Positions 32,919 to 41,908 of a DNA stretch of 64,000 nucleotides are shown here, one piece after another. The stretch is taken from assembly GCF_007655005.1 (NCBI RefSeq), contig NZ_SZVW01000015.1, forward strand, positions 124,001 through 188,000. The letters run 5' to 3'. Both the position numbers and the translations under genes were made by a program. Positions within the stretch are counted from its first letter, which is position 1. Every line of letters begins with the position of its first letter. The notes beneath the pieces are model-generated. The model had not been told where the DNA came from. It worked only from the letters and a program-made list of their open reading frames with translations, and ran no database searches. This stretch comes from Streptomyces tibetensis (GTDB lineage Bacteria; Actinomycetota; Actinomycetes; Streptomycetales; Streptomycetaceae).

Positions 32919-33746
32919 TCACAGCGTGGCCAGCAGCCCGTAGAGCAATGGGATGCGCGGCTCGGGCAGGCGCCACCAGCCGGACTCCGTACGGACCATC
33001 TGCGGCCAGCGCGGCCAGGGAAGCTCGTCGCCCTCCCGCAGTCGCCGCACGGCGAGTCCCGCATGCGTCAACGCGTTCACGACCTCGCCCATTCCGTGCA
33101 TCCACTCGTAGCTGTCCGTGGCACCTTCGACGGCCGGACCGTCCGTGTAGGTGTGGGTCCCGTCGCGGCGCACCGGACCGCCGCCGCCCAGGTAGTCGTG
33201 GCGCAGCAGCAGCTCGGGCCCCTCGCCCGGGGCGGCCTTCGGGCCGAGCGAGTTGAGCAGGGGGTGGAATTCGACCACGTACAACAGGCCGCCGGGACGC
33301 AGCAGCCGGGCGATGATCCCCGCCCAGCGGTCCAGGTCGGGGAGGTAGCACAGGGCGCCCTTGCCGGTGTAGACGACGTCGAACCGCCGCCCCTCCAGGG
33401 CCTCGACGGCGTCGTACACGTTGGCCCGGACGTACGTCACGTCCGTGCCGGCCTTCGTCGCGATGTCCCGTGCGGCCGCCACCGACGCGCCCGAGAAGTC
33501 GAGGCCGACGGCCCGGGCGCCGCGCCGCGCGAAGGCGATCGTCTCCGTGCCGAGGTGACACTGGAGATGCAGCACGTCACGCCCGGCGAGCTCGCCGAGG
33601 TCCGCCCACTCGAACGGGGCGAACCAGCGCTCGGGTGCGAGGTCCTCATCGAGACCGTAGAAGCGGCTGGCGAGATGGACGGGTGTGCGGGCGTCCCAGT
33701 TCGCCTGGTTGGCCCTCATCAGCCGGTCGTGCTCGACGGACGTCAT
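32919..33746 (-). CDS. Class I SAM-dependent methyltransferase
   Basis: 275 residues. SAM-binding motif I is VLHLQCHLGTETIAFARRG (about 58-76), followed by the acidic VGLDFSG and YTGKGALCYLPD, then LLRPGGLLYVVEFHP. A C-terminal cap ends in WPQMVRTESGWWRLP. ATG 33746 suits the family N-terminus (QANWDART). The acceptor molecule is unknown. It lies upstream of and reads toward the Rho-like gene with 267 bases between. Confidence 0.85.
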   Translation of the reverse strand: MTSVEHDRLMRANQANWDARTPVHLASRFYGLDEDLAPERWFAPFEWADLGELAGRDVLHLQCHLGTETIAFARRGARAVGLDFSGASVAAARDIATKAGTDVTYVRANVYDAVEALEGRRFDVVYTGKGALCYLPDLDRWAGIIARLLRPGGLLYVVEFHPLLNSLGPKAAPGEGPELLLRHDYLGGGGPVRRDGTHTYTDGPAVEGATDSYEWMHGMGEVVNALTHAGLAVRRLREGDELPWPRWPQMVRTESGWWRLPEPRIPLLYGLLATL

Positions 33747-33815
33747 GAGGACATGAAACCGTGAACCGGCCGCGAGTGCCGGGAGAACGCGGGAACGGAA
33801 CCCGGGACGTGTCGC

Positions 33816-34214
33816 TCAGACCGAGCGGGTCCGTGCCTCCTCGGCGATCCGCTCGAACTGCTCGCCCATGGCCGCCGCGAGCGCCTGGGCCGCCGACAAC
33901 GGGCGCACCATCACCGTGAATTCGTCGATGAGGCCGTCCTCGTCGACATGGATGAAGTCGCAGCCGCTGATCTCCCGGTCGCCCACCCGCGCGGCGAAGA
34001 CCAGGGCGTGGTCGCGCCCGTTCACGTCGTTGATCTCGCGCTCGTAGCGGAAGTCCTGGAAGACCCCGGAGACGGCACGCAGGATCGCCGCCGTGATCGC
34101 CTTGCCGGCGTACGGCTTGAACACGACGGGGCTGGTGAAGACGACATCGGGCGCCAGCAGCGCCTCGGCGGCGTCGAGGTCGAGCTTCTCGATCGCCTCA
34201 CGGAATGCACGCAT
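33816..34214 (-). CDS. SnoaL/NTF2-like domain protein
   Basis: 132 residues with the NTF2-like cone fold pattern: FREAIEKLDLDAAEALLAPDVVFTSP and GCDFIHVDEDGLIDEFTVMVRP. The superfamily includes isomerases, hydrolases and ligand carriers. ATG 34214 has AAGG eight bases upstream; a TTG at 34232 is less likely. It is divergent from a PadR regulator across 68 bases and so is the natural candidate target. Function is unknown. Confidence 0.78.
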   Translation of the reverse strand: MRAFREAIEKLDLDAAEALLAPDVVFTSPVVFKPYAGKAITAAILRAVSGVFQDFRYEREINDVNGRDHALVFAARVGDREISGCDFIHVDEDGLIDEFTVMVRPLSAAQALAAAMGEQFERIAEEARTRSV

Positions 34215-34259
34215 CGAACCCGCCTTGGTCAATTTGTTGAGTAGGTGCGGAGTAGAATA

Positions 34260-34278
34260 ACACCCCTTGATACGGTGT
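34260..34278. promoter_or_regulatory. Small dyad between the SnoaL-like and PadR genes
   Basis: ACACC (34260-34264) and GGTGT (34274-34278) flank nine bases, ending four bases before the PadR ATG. Upstream, TAGAAT (34253-34258) could be a -10 box that the dyad would block. Confidence 0.35.
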
Positions 34279-34282
34279 CCAC

Positions 34283-34846
34283 ATGTCTCTCAAGTACGCC
34301 GTTCTGGCGGCCCTCCTGGAGGGCGAGGCCTCGGGGTACGAGCTGTCCAAGGTGTTCGACGTGTCGCTGGCCAACTTCTGGGCCTCGACCCCGCAGCAGC
34401 TCTACCGGGAACTGGAGCGCCTCGCGCAGGACGGACTGATCGAGGCCAGGGTGGTGCGCCAGGAACGGCGGCCCGACAAGCGCATGTTCACGCTGACCGA
34501 AGCCGGCCGACAGGACCTCGGCACGTTCGCCGCCACGCCGCCCCGGCGGCCCACCACCATCCGCGACGAACTCCTCATCAAGATCCAGGCCATGGACGGC
34601 GTGGACCTGGATGCGACGCGCGCGCTGATCGAGGAGCGGGAGGCGTGGGCCCGCGGCAAGCTCGCCCGCTACCGGCGCGTGCGCGAACGCCTCCTGGCCG
34701 GCCGCAGCGAGGACGAGTACCTCCGCGAGGCCGACCGTGTCGGCCCCTACCTCACGCTGATGGGAGGCATCGGCTTCGAGGAGGAGAACATCCGCTGGTG
34801 CGAGCGCGTACGCACCGTCCTTCAGCAGCGTTCTCCCCTAGGCTGA
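34283..34846 (+). CDS. PadR-family transcriptional regulator
   Basis: 187 residues. The PadR winged helix LKYAVLAALLEGEASGYELSKVFD...LYRELERLAQDGLIEARVV is at 3-65 and the wing RRPDKRMFTLTEAGR follows. A long C-terminal helical dimerisation region begins near 100. PadR repressors typically control an adjacent detoxification gene. This one is divergent from the SnoaL-like gene and four bases upstream of a methyltransferase, which is probably co-transcribed. Confidence 0.88.
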   Translation: MSLKYAVLAALLEGEASGYELSKVFDVSLANFWASTPQQLYRELERLAQDGLIEARVVRQERRPDKRMFTLTEAGRQDLGTFAATPPRRPTTIRDELLIKIQAMDGVDLDATRALIEEREAWARGKLARYRRVRERLLAGRSEDEYLREADRVGPYLTLMGGIGFEEENIRWCERVRTVLQQRSPLG

Positions 34847-34850
34847 GCCG

Positions 34851-35594
34851 ATGTTCGGTCCCGAAGGCCCCAGTGTGCGCGAACTCGCCGTCCAGGCGCT
34901 GTCGTCCGTCGAGCGCGGCTACGACCTCCTCGCGCCGAAGTTCGACCACACGCCCTTCCGGACACCCGACGCGATCCTCGACGCCGTGGGCTCGGCCCTG
35001 CGGTCGGCCGGACCCTTCGACGCCGGACTCGACCTGTGCTGCGGTACGGGAGCGGGCGTCGGTGTGCTGGCAGGGGTGTGCCGGGAGAGGGTCACCGGCG
35101 TCGACTTCAGCGCGGGCATGCTCGACGTCGCACGCGAGCGGGTCACGCCGACGGGCCCGCCGGTCTCCTGGGTCCGGGCCGACGCCCGCGCGCTGCCTTT
35201 CGCGCCCGCCTTCGACCTGGTGGTGAGCTTCGGGGCCTTCGGGCACTTCCTGCCCCGCGAACTGCCCGTGCTGTTCGCGCAGGTCCGCTCCGTCCTGCGA
35301 CCGGGCGGCTGTTTCGCCTTCCCGCTGGTCGCCCCGCCCCGCCCGGGCTCGCCCGGCTACTGGGCGCTGCTCGGCTTCGACACCGTGATGCGGGTGCGCA
35401 ACGCCTTCTGGCGGCCTCCGTTCGTCATGTACTACCGCGCGTTCCGTCTCGGGGACGTACAGCGCGGACTCGCGGCAGTCGGTTTCGGGGTGGAGCTCCA
35501 GCCGCTCCCCGAGTTCGGGCGGCGACCGGACGGCAGCCCCCGCGTGCGTCTCGTCATGGCCCGGCTGCCGGACCGGGCCCAGGTGCCGAGGTGA
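34851..35594 (+). CDS. Class I SAM-dependent methyltransferase
   Basis: 247 residues. SAM motif I is GLDLCCGTGAGVGVLA (about 60-75), then VTGVDFSAGMLDVARER and the post-motif FDLVVSFGAFGHF and LRPGGCFAFPLV. A UbiE/Coq5-like small-molecule methyltransferase is most likely. It follows the PadR stop by four bases, implying one transcript. Its 3' end faces the next gene with only three bases between the two stops. The substrate is unknown. Confidence 0.85.
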   Translation: MFGPEGPSVRELAVQALSSVERGYDLLAPKFDHTPFRTPDAILDAVGSALRSAGPFDAGLDLCCGTGAGVGVLAGVCRERVTGVDFSAGMLDVARERVTPTGPPVSWVRADARALPFAPAFDLVVSFGAFGHFLPRELPVLFAQVRSVLRPGGCFAFPLVAPPRPGSPGYWALLGFDTVMRVRNAFWRPPFVMYYRAFRLGDVQRGLAAVGFGVELQPLPEFGRRPDGSPRVRLVMARLPDRAQVPR

Positions 35595-35597
35595 GGG

Positions 35598-36419
35598 TCA
35601 GCCGCGCAGGAAGTTCAGCAGATCGTCGTTGAACGCCTTCTCGAAGTCGCCGACCAGGCCGTGCGGGGCGCCCGGATACACCTTCAGCGTCGCGTCCTTG
35701 ACGAGCTGGGAGGTCCGGTGGGCCGAGGCGGCGATCGGCACGATCTGGTCGTCGTCCCCGTGCGCGACCAGCGTCGGCACGTCGATGCGCCGCAGGTCCT
35801 CCGTGAAGTCGGTCTCCGAGAACTGCGCGACGCAGTCGTAGGCGCCCTTCAGCCCGGCCTGCATGCTCCGCATCCAGAACGCCCGCCGCACGCCCTCCGA
35901 CACTGCGGCACCGGGCCGGTTGAAGCCGTAGAAGGCCTCGCTCAGCTCCCAGTAGAACTGCGAGCGATCCGCCGCGACACCGGCGCGGATCCCGTCGAAG
36001 GCGTCCTTCGGCGTGCCCTGCGGATTGGCCTCCGTCCGCAGCATCAGCGGCGGCACCGCACCGAGCAGCACGACCTTCGCGACCCGCGCCGTCCCGTGCC
36101 GCCCGATGTAGCGGGCCACTTCACCGCCGCCGGTCGAGTGGCCCACCAGGACCGCGTCGGTGAGGTCCAGTGCCTCGATCAGCTCGGCCAGGTCGTCGGC
36201 GTACCGGTCCATGTGGTTGCCCCGCCACGGCTGGCCCGAGCGTCCGTGTCCGCGGCGGTCGTGCGCGATGGCCCGGAAGCCGTGCTCGGCGACCAGCCGG
36301 GCCTGCCCGTCCCACGCGTCCGCGTTGAGGGGCCAGCCGTGGCTGAACACCACGGGTTGCCCCGCGCCCCAGTCCTTGTAGCAGAGCTCGGTTCCGTCGG
36401 AGGTCGTGAACGTGGTCAT
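35598..36419 (-). CDS. Alpha/beta hydrolase of the cofactor-free haloperoxidase type
   Basis: 273 residues. The non-heme haloperoxidase/esterase pattern is complete: oxyanion HGWP at 27-30, HDRRGHGRS at 53-61, nucleophile Ser95 in GHSTGGGE, the acid in VAHGDDDQIVP and the histidine in GAPHGLVGDFE. Such enzymes are esterases that also make peracids and so halogenate in vitro; the in vivo role is usually perhydrolase or esterase. GAGAGGA precedes ATG 36419. It is followed by a GntR gene on the same strand upstream. Confidence 0.88.
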   Translation of the reverse strand: MTTFTTSDGTELCYKDWGAGQPVVFSHGWPLNADAWDGQARLVAEHGFRAIAHDRRGHGRSGQPWRGNHMDRYADDLAELIEALDLTDAVLVGHSTGGGEVARYIGRHGTARVAKVVLLGAVPPLMLRTEANPQGTPKDAFDGIRAGVAADRSQFYWELSEAFYGFNRPGAAVSEGVRRAFWMRSMQAGLKGAYDCVAQFSETDFTEDLRRIDVPTLVAHGDDDQIVPIAASAHRTSQLVKDATLKVYPGAPHGLVGDFEKAFNDDLLNFLRG

Positions 36420-36474
36420 GGGGTTCCTCTCGGGGGTCGCCTGGGGGAGCCGTGCCGTCTCTCGATGATCTCCG

Positions 36475-37284
36475 TCATCTCCGGGAACCCGCGTCGGCGG
36501 TCCGCCGAACGGGTGACCGGCGGCTTTCGGGCGCGGGCGTCGCTGCCCGGCCCGGCAGGGTGAACTCGTAGACCAGCGCGTCCTGGTGGGCGTCCACCAC
36601 GAGATCGGTGATCTCCAGCGGGCGGGCGTACTGATCGTGAACCTGCCGGGTGACCCGTACCGACGGGGCGCTCGCGATGCGGGTGATGGCGTCGCGGTGG
36701 TGCAGGGTCAGACCGGCCCGGCGCATCCAGTCGTAGGCCCGGCGCAGCTGCGCGGCGGCGGTGCCGTCGGCCCGGTCGCGGTAGCGTGCCAGCTCCTCGA
36801 CCTCCGCCAGCGCCACGGCGGAGAACGACGTCACGGCGGTGCGCAGGCTTTGTCCGTCGGCGGTCGCATACCGGTAGCGGTGGACCAGGGTCGGGCGGCC
36901 GGGGGCCAGCCCCAGGGCCTCGGCGTGGTCCGGACGGGGCGCCTCCCAGGTGACGGTGGCGCGGGCGACACTGCCCGGGGCCGCGGCCCCGGCGCCCACC
37001 GGGAAGGTGAGCGACGCCGGGGTCTCGACCGGCAGGCCGGGCAGGGTGGCGTGGCTGCCGCGCCGGTCGGTGGTGACCAGGCCGTCGCGGCGAAGCAGCT
37101 CCAGCGACTGCCGTACGGTCTCCCGGCTGACTCCCAGGCGACCGGCCAACCGCCGTTCGCTCGGCAGCCGTTCACCGGGTGGGATGGTGCCGTCGTGCAG
37201 CTCGCCGAGCAGCTCCGCCGCGATCCGGCGGTACAGGGGCTCTGACTCGGACGGCGGGGGATCGTGCGGGGTGGTGCGGGCCAT
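36475..37284 (-). CDS. GntR-family regulator, HutC/UTRA type
   Basis: 269 residues. The N-terminal winged helix (EPLYRRIAAELLGELHDGTIPPGERLPSERRLAGRLGVSRETVRQ in outline) spans about 15-70. A UTRA effector domain follows (PTLVHRYRYATADGQSLRTAVTSF...VHDQYARPLEITDLVV). UTRA proteins such as DasR and NagR bind sugar phosphates; others bind urocanate. A DasR-like 16-bp site lies about 65 bp upstream, fitting autoregulation or control by DasR. The haloperoxidase-like gene downstream reads the same way 55 bases on. Confidence 0.87.
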   Translation of the reverse strand: MARTTPHDPPPSESEPLYRRIAAELLGELHDGTIPPGERLPSERRLAGRLGVSRETVRQSLELLRRDGLVTTDRRGSHATLPGLPVETPASLTFPVGAGAAAPGSVARATVTWEAPRPDHAEALGLAPGRPTLVHRYRYATADGQSLRTAVTSFSAVALAEVEELARYRDRADGTAAAQLRRAYDWMRRAGLTLHHRDAITRIASAPSVRVTRQVHDQYARPLEITDLVVDAHQDALVYEFTLPGRAATPAPESRRSPVRRTADAGSRR

Positions 37285-37346
37285 GCCGCCCCTCCTGTGG
37301 GTGACGTTCGGTAGCCGTACGGGCTCGGTGCGCCACCAGATCTAGC

Positions 37347-37362
37347 ATTGGTCTAAACCAGC
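37347..37362. promoter_or_regulatory. DasR-like (dre) operator upstream of the HutC-type regulator
   Basis: ATTGGTCTAAACCAGC matches the published dre consensus ACTGGTCTAGACCACT at 12 of 16 positions and keeps the core TGGTCTAnACCA. It lies upstream of a UTRA regulator and also upstream of the facing end of the beta-lactamase-like gene. Confidence 0.55.
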
Positions 37363-37411
37363 TGGGAAGGGCGGTCGGGTGGTTCGGCCGAAACCGTCGC
37401 CCGCCCCGCCC

Positions 37412-38578
37412 TCACAGCGCGTCGTACAGGGCGTCGATCAGGGCCCTCTTTCTCGGGTCGTTGGCGATACGGGAACCCATCCGGTTCATCACATAGCCCA
37501 GGGACACTCCCGCTTCCGGGTCGGCGAGCCCGCAGGAGCCGCCGGCGCCGTCGTGTCCGAAAGCCCGCGGGTTGGGGCCGTACGAGCCGTCGGGGCCGCT
37601 GAGCCAGAGTCCGAGACCGAGCTCCGTCTCGTGCTCGAAGCCGGCGCCGAGCACCAGGTCCCGGCAACCGCCCTGCCCCTCGCGCACCCGCTCGGCGGCC
37701 TCGGGGGACAGCACGCGGTGGTCCCCGAGGGAGCCGAGGCCCGCGAAGACGCCGTACAGTCCGGCGACGGCACGCGCGGTGCCATGGCCGTTCGCCGCCG
37801 GGATCTCGGCGGCCCGCCACTGCGGGGTGTTCGCCGTCGCGGCGGACACCCCCGGGTTGGCCAGCGCGGCGACGGCCGCCGGCGCCGACTGGGCGAAGAT
37901 CGCCGCCTGTTCACCGTTCGCCGTGGGAGGCGTCTGAACCAGCTCGGCCGCCCTGCCGAAGTCCCGCTCCGGCAGGCCGATGCGGAAGTCGAGGCCGAGC
38001 GGCCCCGTCACCTCCCGCGTCAGGAAGGCCCCCGGCCGCAGCCCCGACACCCGGCGTACGACCTCGCCGACCAGATGGCCGTAGGTCAGCGCGTGATAGC
38101 CGGACCGCGTGCCCGGTTCCCACCAGGGCTCGGTCGCCGCGAGCCGCTGCGTGGTCAGCTCCCAGTCGCAGAGCTGCTCCAGGGAGTGCGGCTCACGCAG
38201 ACCGGCCAGACCGGCGCGGTGCGACAGCAGATGCCGCACGAGGACCTTCTCCTTGCCCGCGGCGGCGAACTCGGGCCAGTACGCGGCCACCGGCGCGTCG
38301 AAGTCGAGCAGTCCGCGATCGGCGAGGATGTGCGCGCACAGCGCCACCGGCCCCTTGGAGGTGGACCACACGTTGACCACGGCGTCCCGCTCCCACGGCC
38401 GGGAGCGCGCCGCGTCGGCCCAGCCGCCCCACAGGTCCACCACGGTCCGGCCGCCGACGGTGACGGCCACCGCGGCGCCCAGTTCACCGCGCCCCCGGAA
38501 GTTCTCCTCGAACGCCCTGCGCAGCGCCGTGAACGCCGCGTCGCAGTGACCGTGCACCTGTGTCCCGATCTCGGACAT
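37412..38578 (-). CDS. Serine hydrolase of the class C beta-lactamase/EstB family
   Basis: 388 residues. The catalytic S72-T-S-K75 is in NVWSTSKGPVA, the Tyr of the YxN-like motif is Y161 (SGYHALTYGHL) and the third box is HDGAGGSCG. No signal peptide is present, so it is cytoplasmic and not a classical penicillinase. Proteins of this type are mostly esterases or D-amino-peptidases. GGAGGGG precedes ATG 38578. The substrate is unknown. Confidence 0.88.
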   Translation of the reverse strand: MSEIGTQVHGHCDAAFTALRRAFEENFRGRGELGAAVAVTVGGRTVVDLWGGWADAARSRPWERDAVVNVWSTSKGPVALCAHILADRGLLDFDAPVAAYWPEFAAAGKEKVLVRHLLSHRAGLAGLREPHSLEQLCDWELTTQRLAATEPWWEPGTRSGYHALTYGHLVGEVVRRVSGLRPGAFLTREVTGPLGLDFRIGLPERDFGRAAELVQTPPTANGEQAAIFAQSAPAAVAALANPGVSAATANTPQWRAAEIPAANGHGTARAVAGLYGVFAGLGSLGDHRVLSPEAAERVREGQGGCRDLVLGAGFEHETELGLGLWLSGPDGSYGPNPRAFGHDGAGGSCGLADPEAGVSLGYVMNRMGSRIANDPRKRALIDALYDAL

Positions 38579-38689
38579 GAACCCCTCCGCCGACCGTCCC
38601 GGGCCCGGACCGCCGCGTCGCGGCCCGGGCGCGATGAACGTACCGACTGGTCGGACCGAGCGGAAGCCCGGCGGAGGTGAACGGCCGGA

Positions 38690-39658
38690 TCAGATGTACG
38701 ACCGCATCCAGCGCAGCTTGGCCGCCTGCTGGAAGGGGCCGCCGCCCTCGTGGTCGTTGAAGTCGTAGACCTCGATCGCCTTGTCCTCGTGGCTCCAGGC
38801 GTTGAAGGCCGCGAAGACGGTCGAGGGCGGGCAGGTCTGGTCCTCCAGGGCGGCCGAGAAGAGCGCCGGGGCCCGGCCGCGGGCGGCGAAGTGGACGCCG
38901 TCGAAGTAGGACACCGTGCGCAGGGCGTCCTCCGTGCGGCCACGGTGGGTCTTGAGGTAGAGACCGATCTCCCGGTACGGGTGCCGGTCCGTGATCGTCG
39001 CCGCGCGCGGGAAGTCGCACAGGAACGGCACGTCCGGCGCGATGCCCGCCAGGTCCGGGACGAGTCCGCCGACCGCGATCGTGATGCCGCCGCCCTGGCT
39101 GGAACCGACGGCCACCGTGCGCGCCGGGTCGGTGAGGGGGTGTGATCGGGCCGCCTCCACGGCACGCACCGCGTCCGTGTAGACCCTGCGGTAGTAGTAG
39201 TTCTCCGGAGCGTCGATGCCGCGCGTCATGAAGCCGGGGTACGCGGGCGCGCCGCCCACCGGGTCCGCCGTGCCGCCGCCCCCACCCCAGCCGCTGCCCT
39301 GCCCGCGGGTGTCCATCACGAAGTGAGCCCGGCCCGAGGACGCCCACAGCAGGTGCTCGTGCGGGAGCCCGCGCCCGCCGCCGTAGCCGATGAACTCCAC
39401 CACGAGCGGCAGCGGGCCGTCCGCGCCGGCCGGGAGCGTCAGCCAGCCCTTGACCGGGTGGCCGCCGAAACCGGCGAAGGTAACGTCGAAGACCTGGACG
39501 GTGGACAGGCCCGTGTCGACCGGTTCGAACCGGGCGTCCAGGTCGTGCTGGCGAGCCTCCTGGAGGGTCTTGGACCAGAAGGCGTCGAAGTCCTCGGGCT
39601 CGGCGACCGCGCTGCGGTACTCGCGGAGCTCGTCGAGCGGAAGGTCGAACAGGGCCAT
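38690..39658 (-). CDS. Acetyl-xylan esterase / cephalosporin-C deacetylase (CE7)
   Basis: 322 residues of carbohydrate esterase family 7. The triad is Ser187 (GSSQGGG), Asp273 (LEDQTCPP) and His303 (NDHEGGG); the RGQGSGW signature is near 118-124 and GGAPAYPGFMTRGID follows. CE7 enzymes are intracellular hexamers that remove acetyl groups from short xylo-oligosaccharides and cephalosporins. No signal peptide is seen, consistent with this. ATG 39658 is preceded by GGCGGT, a weak site. No xylanase is nearby. Confidence 0.93.
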   Translation of the reverse strand: MALFDLPLDELREYRSAVAEPEDFDAFWSKTLQEARQHDLDARFEPVDTGLSTVQVFDVTFAGFGGHPVKGWLTLPAGADGPLPLVVEFIGYGGGRGLPHEHLLWASSGRAHFVMDTRGQGSGWGGGGGTADPVGGAPAYPGFMTRGIDAPENYYYRRVYTDAVRAVEAARSHPLTDPARTVAVGSSQGGGITIAVGGLVPDLAGIAPDVPFLCDFPRAATITDRHPYREIGLYLKTHRGRTEDALRTVSYFDGVHFAARGRAPALFSAALEDQTCPPSTVFAAFNAWSHEDKAIEVYDFNDHEGGGPFQQAAKLRWMRSYI

Positions 39659-39771
39659 GCAGGACCGCCTTGGGTGAGAAGCAGCTACAGGGGCAGTGCG
39701 GATGATCACACTACGTCCGTGGCCGGAGGACTGGCCAGGCGTTTGTTCCGATGCCCCGGGGCCCCGCGCCG

Positions 39772-40353
39772 TCACGCGTTGCGATGCGTCCACTCCGGTT
39801 CGACACGGGCCCACGCCCGGTCCCACTCGGCCATCCGGCGGCGCAGCGCCACCCGTCGCACGAGGAGGTGACCGAAGAGCACCACGGCCACCGCACCGCC
39901 CGTGGCACAGGCGCCGATGGTGAGGGTGTGCTCCCAGACCGCCGTTTCGTCCACCGGTGGCAGCACACTGCGCCCCTGGCGGTCGAACCAGACGTCCACC
40001 CTGTCGCCGCGCCGGGAGTCCGCGGGGACCCGGGCCGTCGCGGTGCGCGTGGCACCGCCCGGCTCCGTCCAGCGCACGGTGGCCCGGTACGCGTGCTGCC
40101 CGCCGGCCCGTACCGACGGCAATGCGTCGTTCCCGCCGACCACCTCGGCCCGGACCCGATGCCGCTCGGCCCGCTGTTCCACCGACAGCGACCGCGCCTC
40201 GCCATGGGCCCACCGGGCGGCGGCCGCCCCGGCCAGGGGCGCGCCCACCACGACGAGGACGGCGACCACCAGCACCGTCCACGCTTCGACGACATCCGAC
40301 CGGCGGCGCAGCGGACTGCGCTGCCGGCGCCAACCGTGCATCGGGGTGCGCAT
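39772..40353 (-). CDS. Rv1733c-like membrane protein
   Basis: 193 residues with an N-terminal RSPLRRRSDVVEAWTVLVVA signature, one helix near residue 35, an extracytoplasmic domain with RATVRWTEPGGATRTA and DRVDVWFDRQGR, and a second helix (TLTIGACATGGAVAVVLFGHLL). This is the layout of the actinobacterial Rv1733c family, of unknown role. GAGGAGG lies six bases before ATG 40353, ruling out the longer start at 40389. Confidence 0.82.
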   Translation of the reverse strand: MRTPMHGWRRQRSPLRRRSDVVEAWTVLVVAVLVVVGAPLAGAAAARWAHGEARSLSVEQRAERHRVRAEVVGGNDALPSVRAGGQHAYRATVRWTEPGGATRTATARVPADSRRGDRVDVWFDRQGRSVLPPVDETAVWEHTLTIGACATGGAVAVVLFGHLLVRRVALRRRMAEWDRAWARVEPEWTHRNA

Positions 40354-40452
40354 GCCCACCTCCTCAACACCCGGCCCACCCACGCGCAACAGCGGCGGGC
40401 CGCCGCAGCCCTCCGGCTGGGTGCCCGGCGCGAGCGGGGCGAAACGCCCGGG

Positions 40453-41223
40453 TCAGCCGAAGCGCTCGATGCGGATCCGGTCCACCGGTTGACCTGCCGT
40501 CACCAGCAGGCGCGAGGCGTGCTCGGCGAAGGAGTTCGAGCCGCACACATAGGCCTCCCACCCACCGGAAGGCTGCTCGGCCAGGAGCGGCGCCACATGT
40601 GCGGCCGTCATGCGTCCGACCGCCACACCCTCCGGCGCGCTCCGGGTGAAGACGGTGGTGGTCTCCGCACCCAACTCCCGGGCGTAGATGAGCTCCTCGG
40701 GACTGCGCGCGGACACCACCAGCCGCAGCGGCACGGTCAGGTTCCGTGCCCGGTGGTGCCGGATCATCGACATCAGCGGTACGACGCCCGAGCCCGCGCC
40801 GACCAGCAGCGCGGGGCGGTCTCCGGGCCAGGCGAAGAAGCCGCTCACCGGGCCCCGCACCTCGACCCGGTCACCGGGCCGGGCGACGGTGTGGAACCAG
40901 CCCGAGACCTCGCCGCCCTCGACGTGGTCCAGGGTCAGCTCGACCTGCCCGGAGTCGTCCGGCGCGGACGCGATCGAGTAGTGCCGCTGGGCGGCGTAGC
41001 CGTCCTCGGCGGTCAGCCGCACCATCAGGTGCTGGCCGGGCAGATGCCCCGGCCAGCCCGGCACGGCGAGCCGGAAGGTGGACACGTGCGGGGTCTCGCG
41101 GCGGATCTCGGTGAGAGTGGCGGTCTGCCACTCGGACGCGGCCTGCTCGCTCACGGCGATGCGCCCGGGCACGGCGAACCGCGTGGGCGGCACGAAGGCC
41201 TCTGTCACGGCGGTCTCAGTCAC
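40453..41223 (-). CDS. Flavin/NAD(P)H oxidoreductase (ferredoxin-reductase family)
   Basis: 256 residues of the FNR superfamily. The FAD-binding RHYSIAS is near 82-88, and the NAD(P) domain starts at LLVGAGSGVVPLMSMIRHH. The C-terminal YVCGSNSFAEHASRLL is present, but there is no 2Fe-2S plant-type domain. The GTG start overlaps the molybdopterin enzyme by 8 bases, so this flavoprotein is probably its electron partner. The direction of electron flow cannot be read from sequence. Confidence 0.88.
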   Translation of the reverse strand: MTETAVTEAFVPPTRFAVPGRIAVSEQAASEWQTATLTEIRRETPHVSTFRLAVPGWPGHLPGQHLMVRLTAEDGYAAQRHYSIASAPDDSGQVELTLDHVEGGEVSGWFHTVARPGDRVEVRGPVSGFFAWPGDRPALLVGAGSGVVPLMSMIRHHRARNLTVPLRLVVSARSPEELIYARELGAETTTVFTRSAPEGVAVGRMTAAHVAPLLAEQPSGGWEAYVCGSNSFAEHASRLLVTAGQPVDRIRIERFG

Positions 41224-41821
41224 CGGAGTACCTCTGCTCCTCCCACGGGTTGCCCCGCTCGTGATAGCCGTTGCGCTCCCAGAAGCCCGGCTCGTCGTGG
41301 TCGAGGATCCGCAGACCCCCGATCCACTTGGTGCTCTTCCAGAAGTACAGGTGCGGCACCAGCAGCCGGGCCGGACCGCCGTGCTCGGGGGCGAGCGGCT
41401 GCCCGTCGTACTCCCAGGCGATCCAGGCGCGCCCGCCGGTCAGGTCGGCGAGCGGGAGGTTGGCGGTGTAGCCGGTGTGCGAGTAGGCGACGGCATGGGT
41501 GGCCGACTCATGGGGCCGGACCAGGTCCAGGAACGCGTCCAGGGACACGCCCGCGAACCGCACCCCGAACTTCGACCAGCTCGTCACGCAGTGGATGGCA
41601 CCCTCGTACGCCGACGGCGGCAGCCGGTGCGCCGCCTCCCAGTCCCAGGTGCGGGGCTCGGCCACCAGCCCGTCCACGCGGAAGGTCCAGTCGGCGGCCG
41701 CCAGCTCGGGAGTGACCTCGGCCGACAGGACGGGCCAGTCGTCGCCCGCGTCGTACTGGCCGGGCGGCAGGCCGGGGTCGGCGACGCGCGGGCGCCCGGT
41801 GAAGCCTCGGGTGATGTGCAT
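41216..41821 (-). CDS. Sulfite-oxidase-fold molybdopterin oxidoreductase (cytoplasmic)
   Basis: 201 residues. The Mo-ligating cysteine is Cys78 in IHCVTSWSKFGVRFAGVSL, followed by VAYSHTGYTANLPLADLTGG and LLVPHLYFWKSTKWIGGL. These identify the YedY/MsrP-like sulfite-oxidase family. There is no Tat signal, unlike MsrP, so it works in the cytoplasm, paired with the flavin reductase gene that overlaps it. GGAGG precedes ATG 41821; the longer TTG start at 41890 is unlikely. The substrate is unknown. Confidence 0.88.
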   Translation of the reverse strand: MHITRGFTGRPRVADPGLPPGQYDAGDDWPVLSAEVTPELAAADWTFRVDGLVAEPRTWDWEAAHRLPPSAYEGAIHCVTSWSKFGVRFAGVSLDAFLDLVRPHESATHAVAYSHTGYTANLPLADLTGGRAWIAWEYDGQPLAPEHGGPARLLVPHLYFWKSTKWIGGLRILDHDEPGFWERNGYHERGNPWEEQRYSGD

Positions 41822-41908
41822 GCGGTGGTGCCTCCGGGCCGGGCCGGCGGCGCCCCGCCGGACCGGTGTGCTCGGTGTGTGCGTACTCAACCGTACGTGC
41901 CGGGTGTC

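Noticed and set aside
37412..38578. A beta-lactamase resistance gene
   Set aside because: It has the SxxK fold but no signal peptide and lacks convincing class C third-box sequence; EstB-like esterases fit better.
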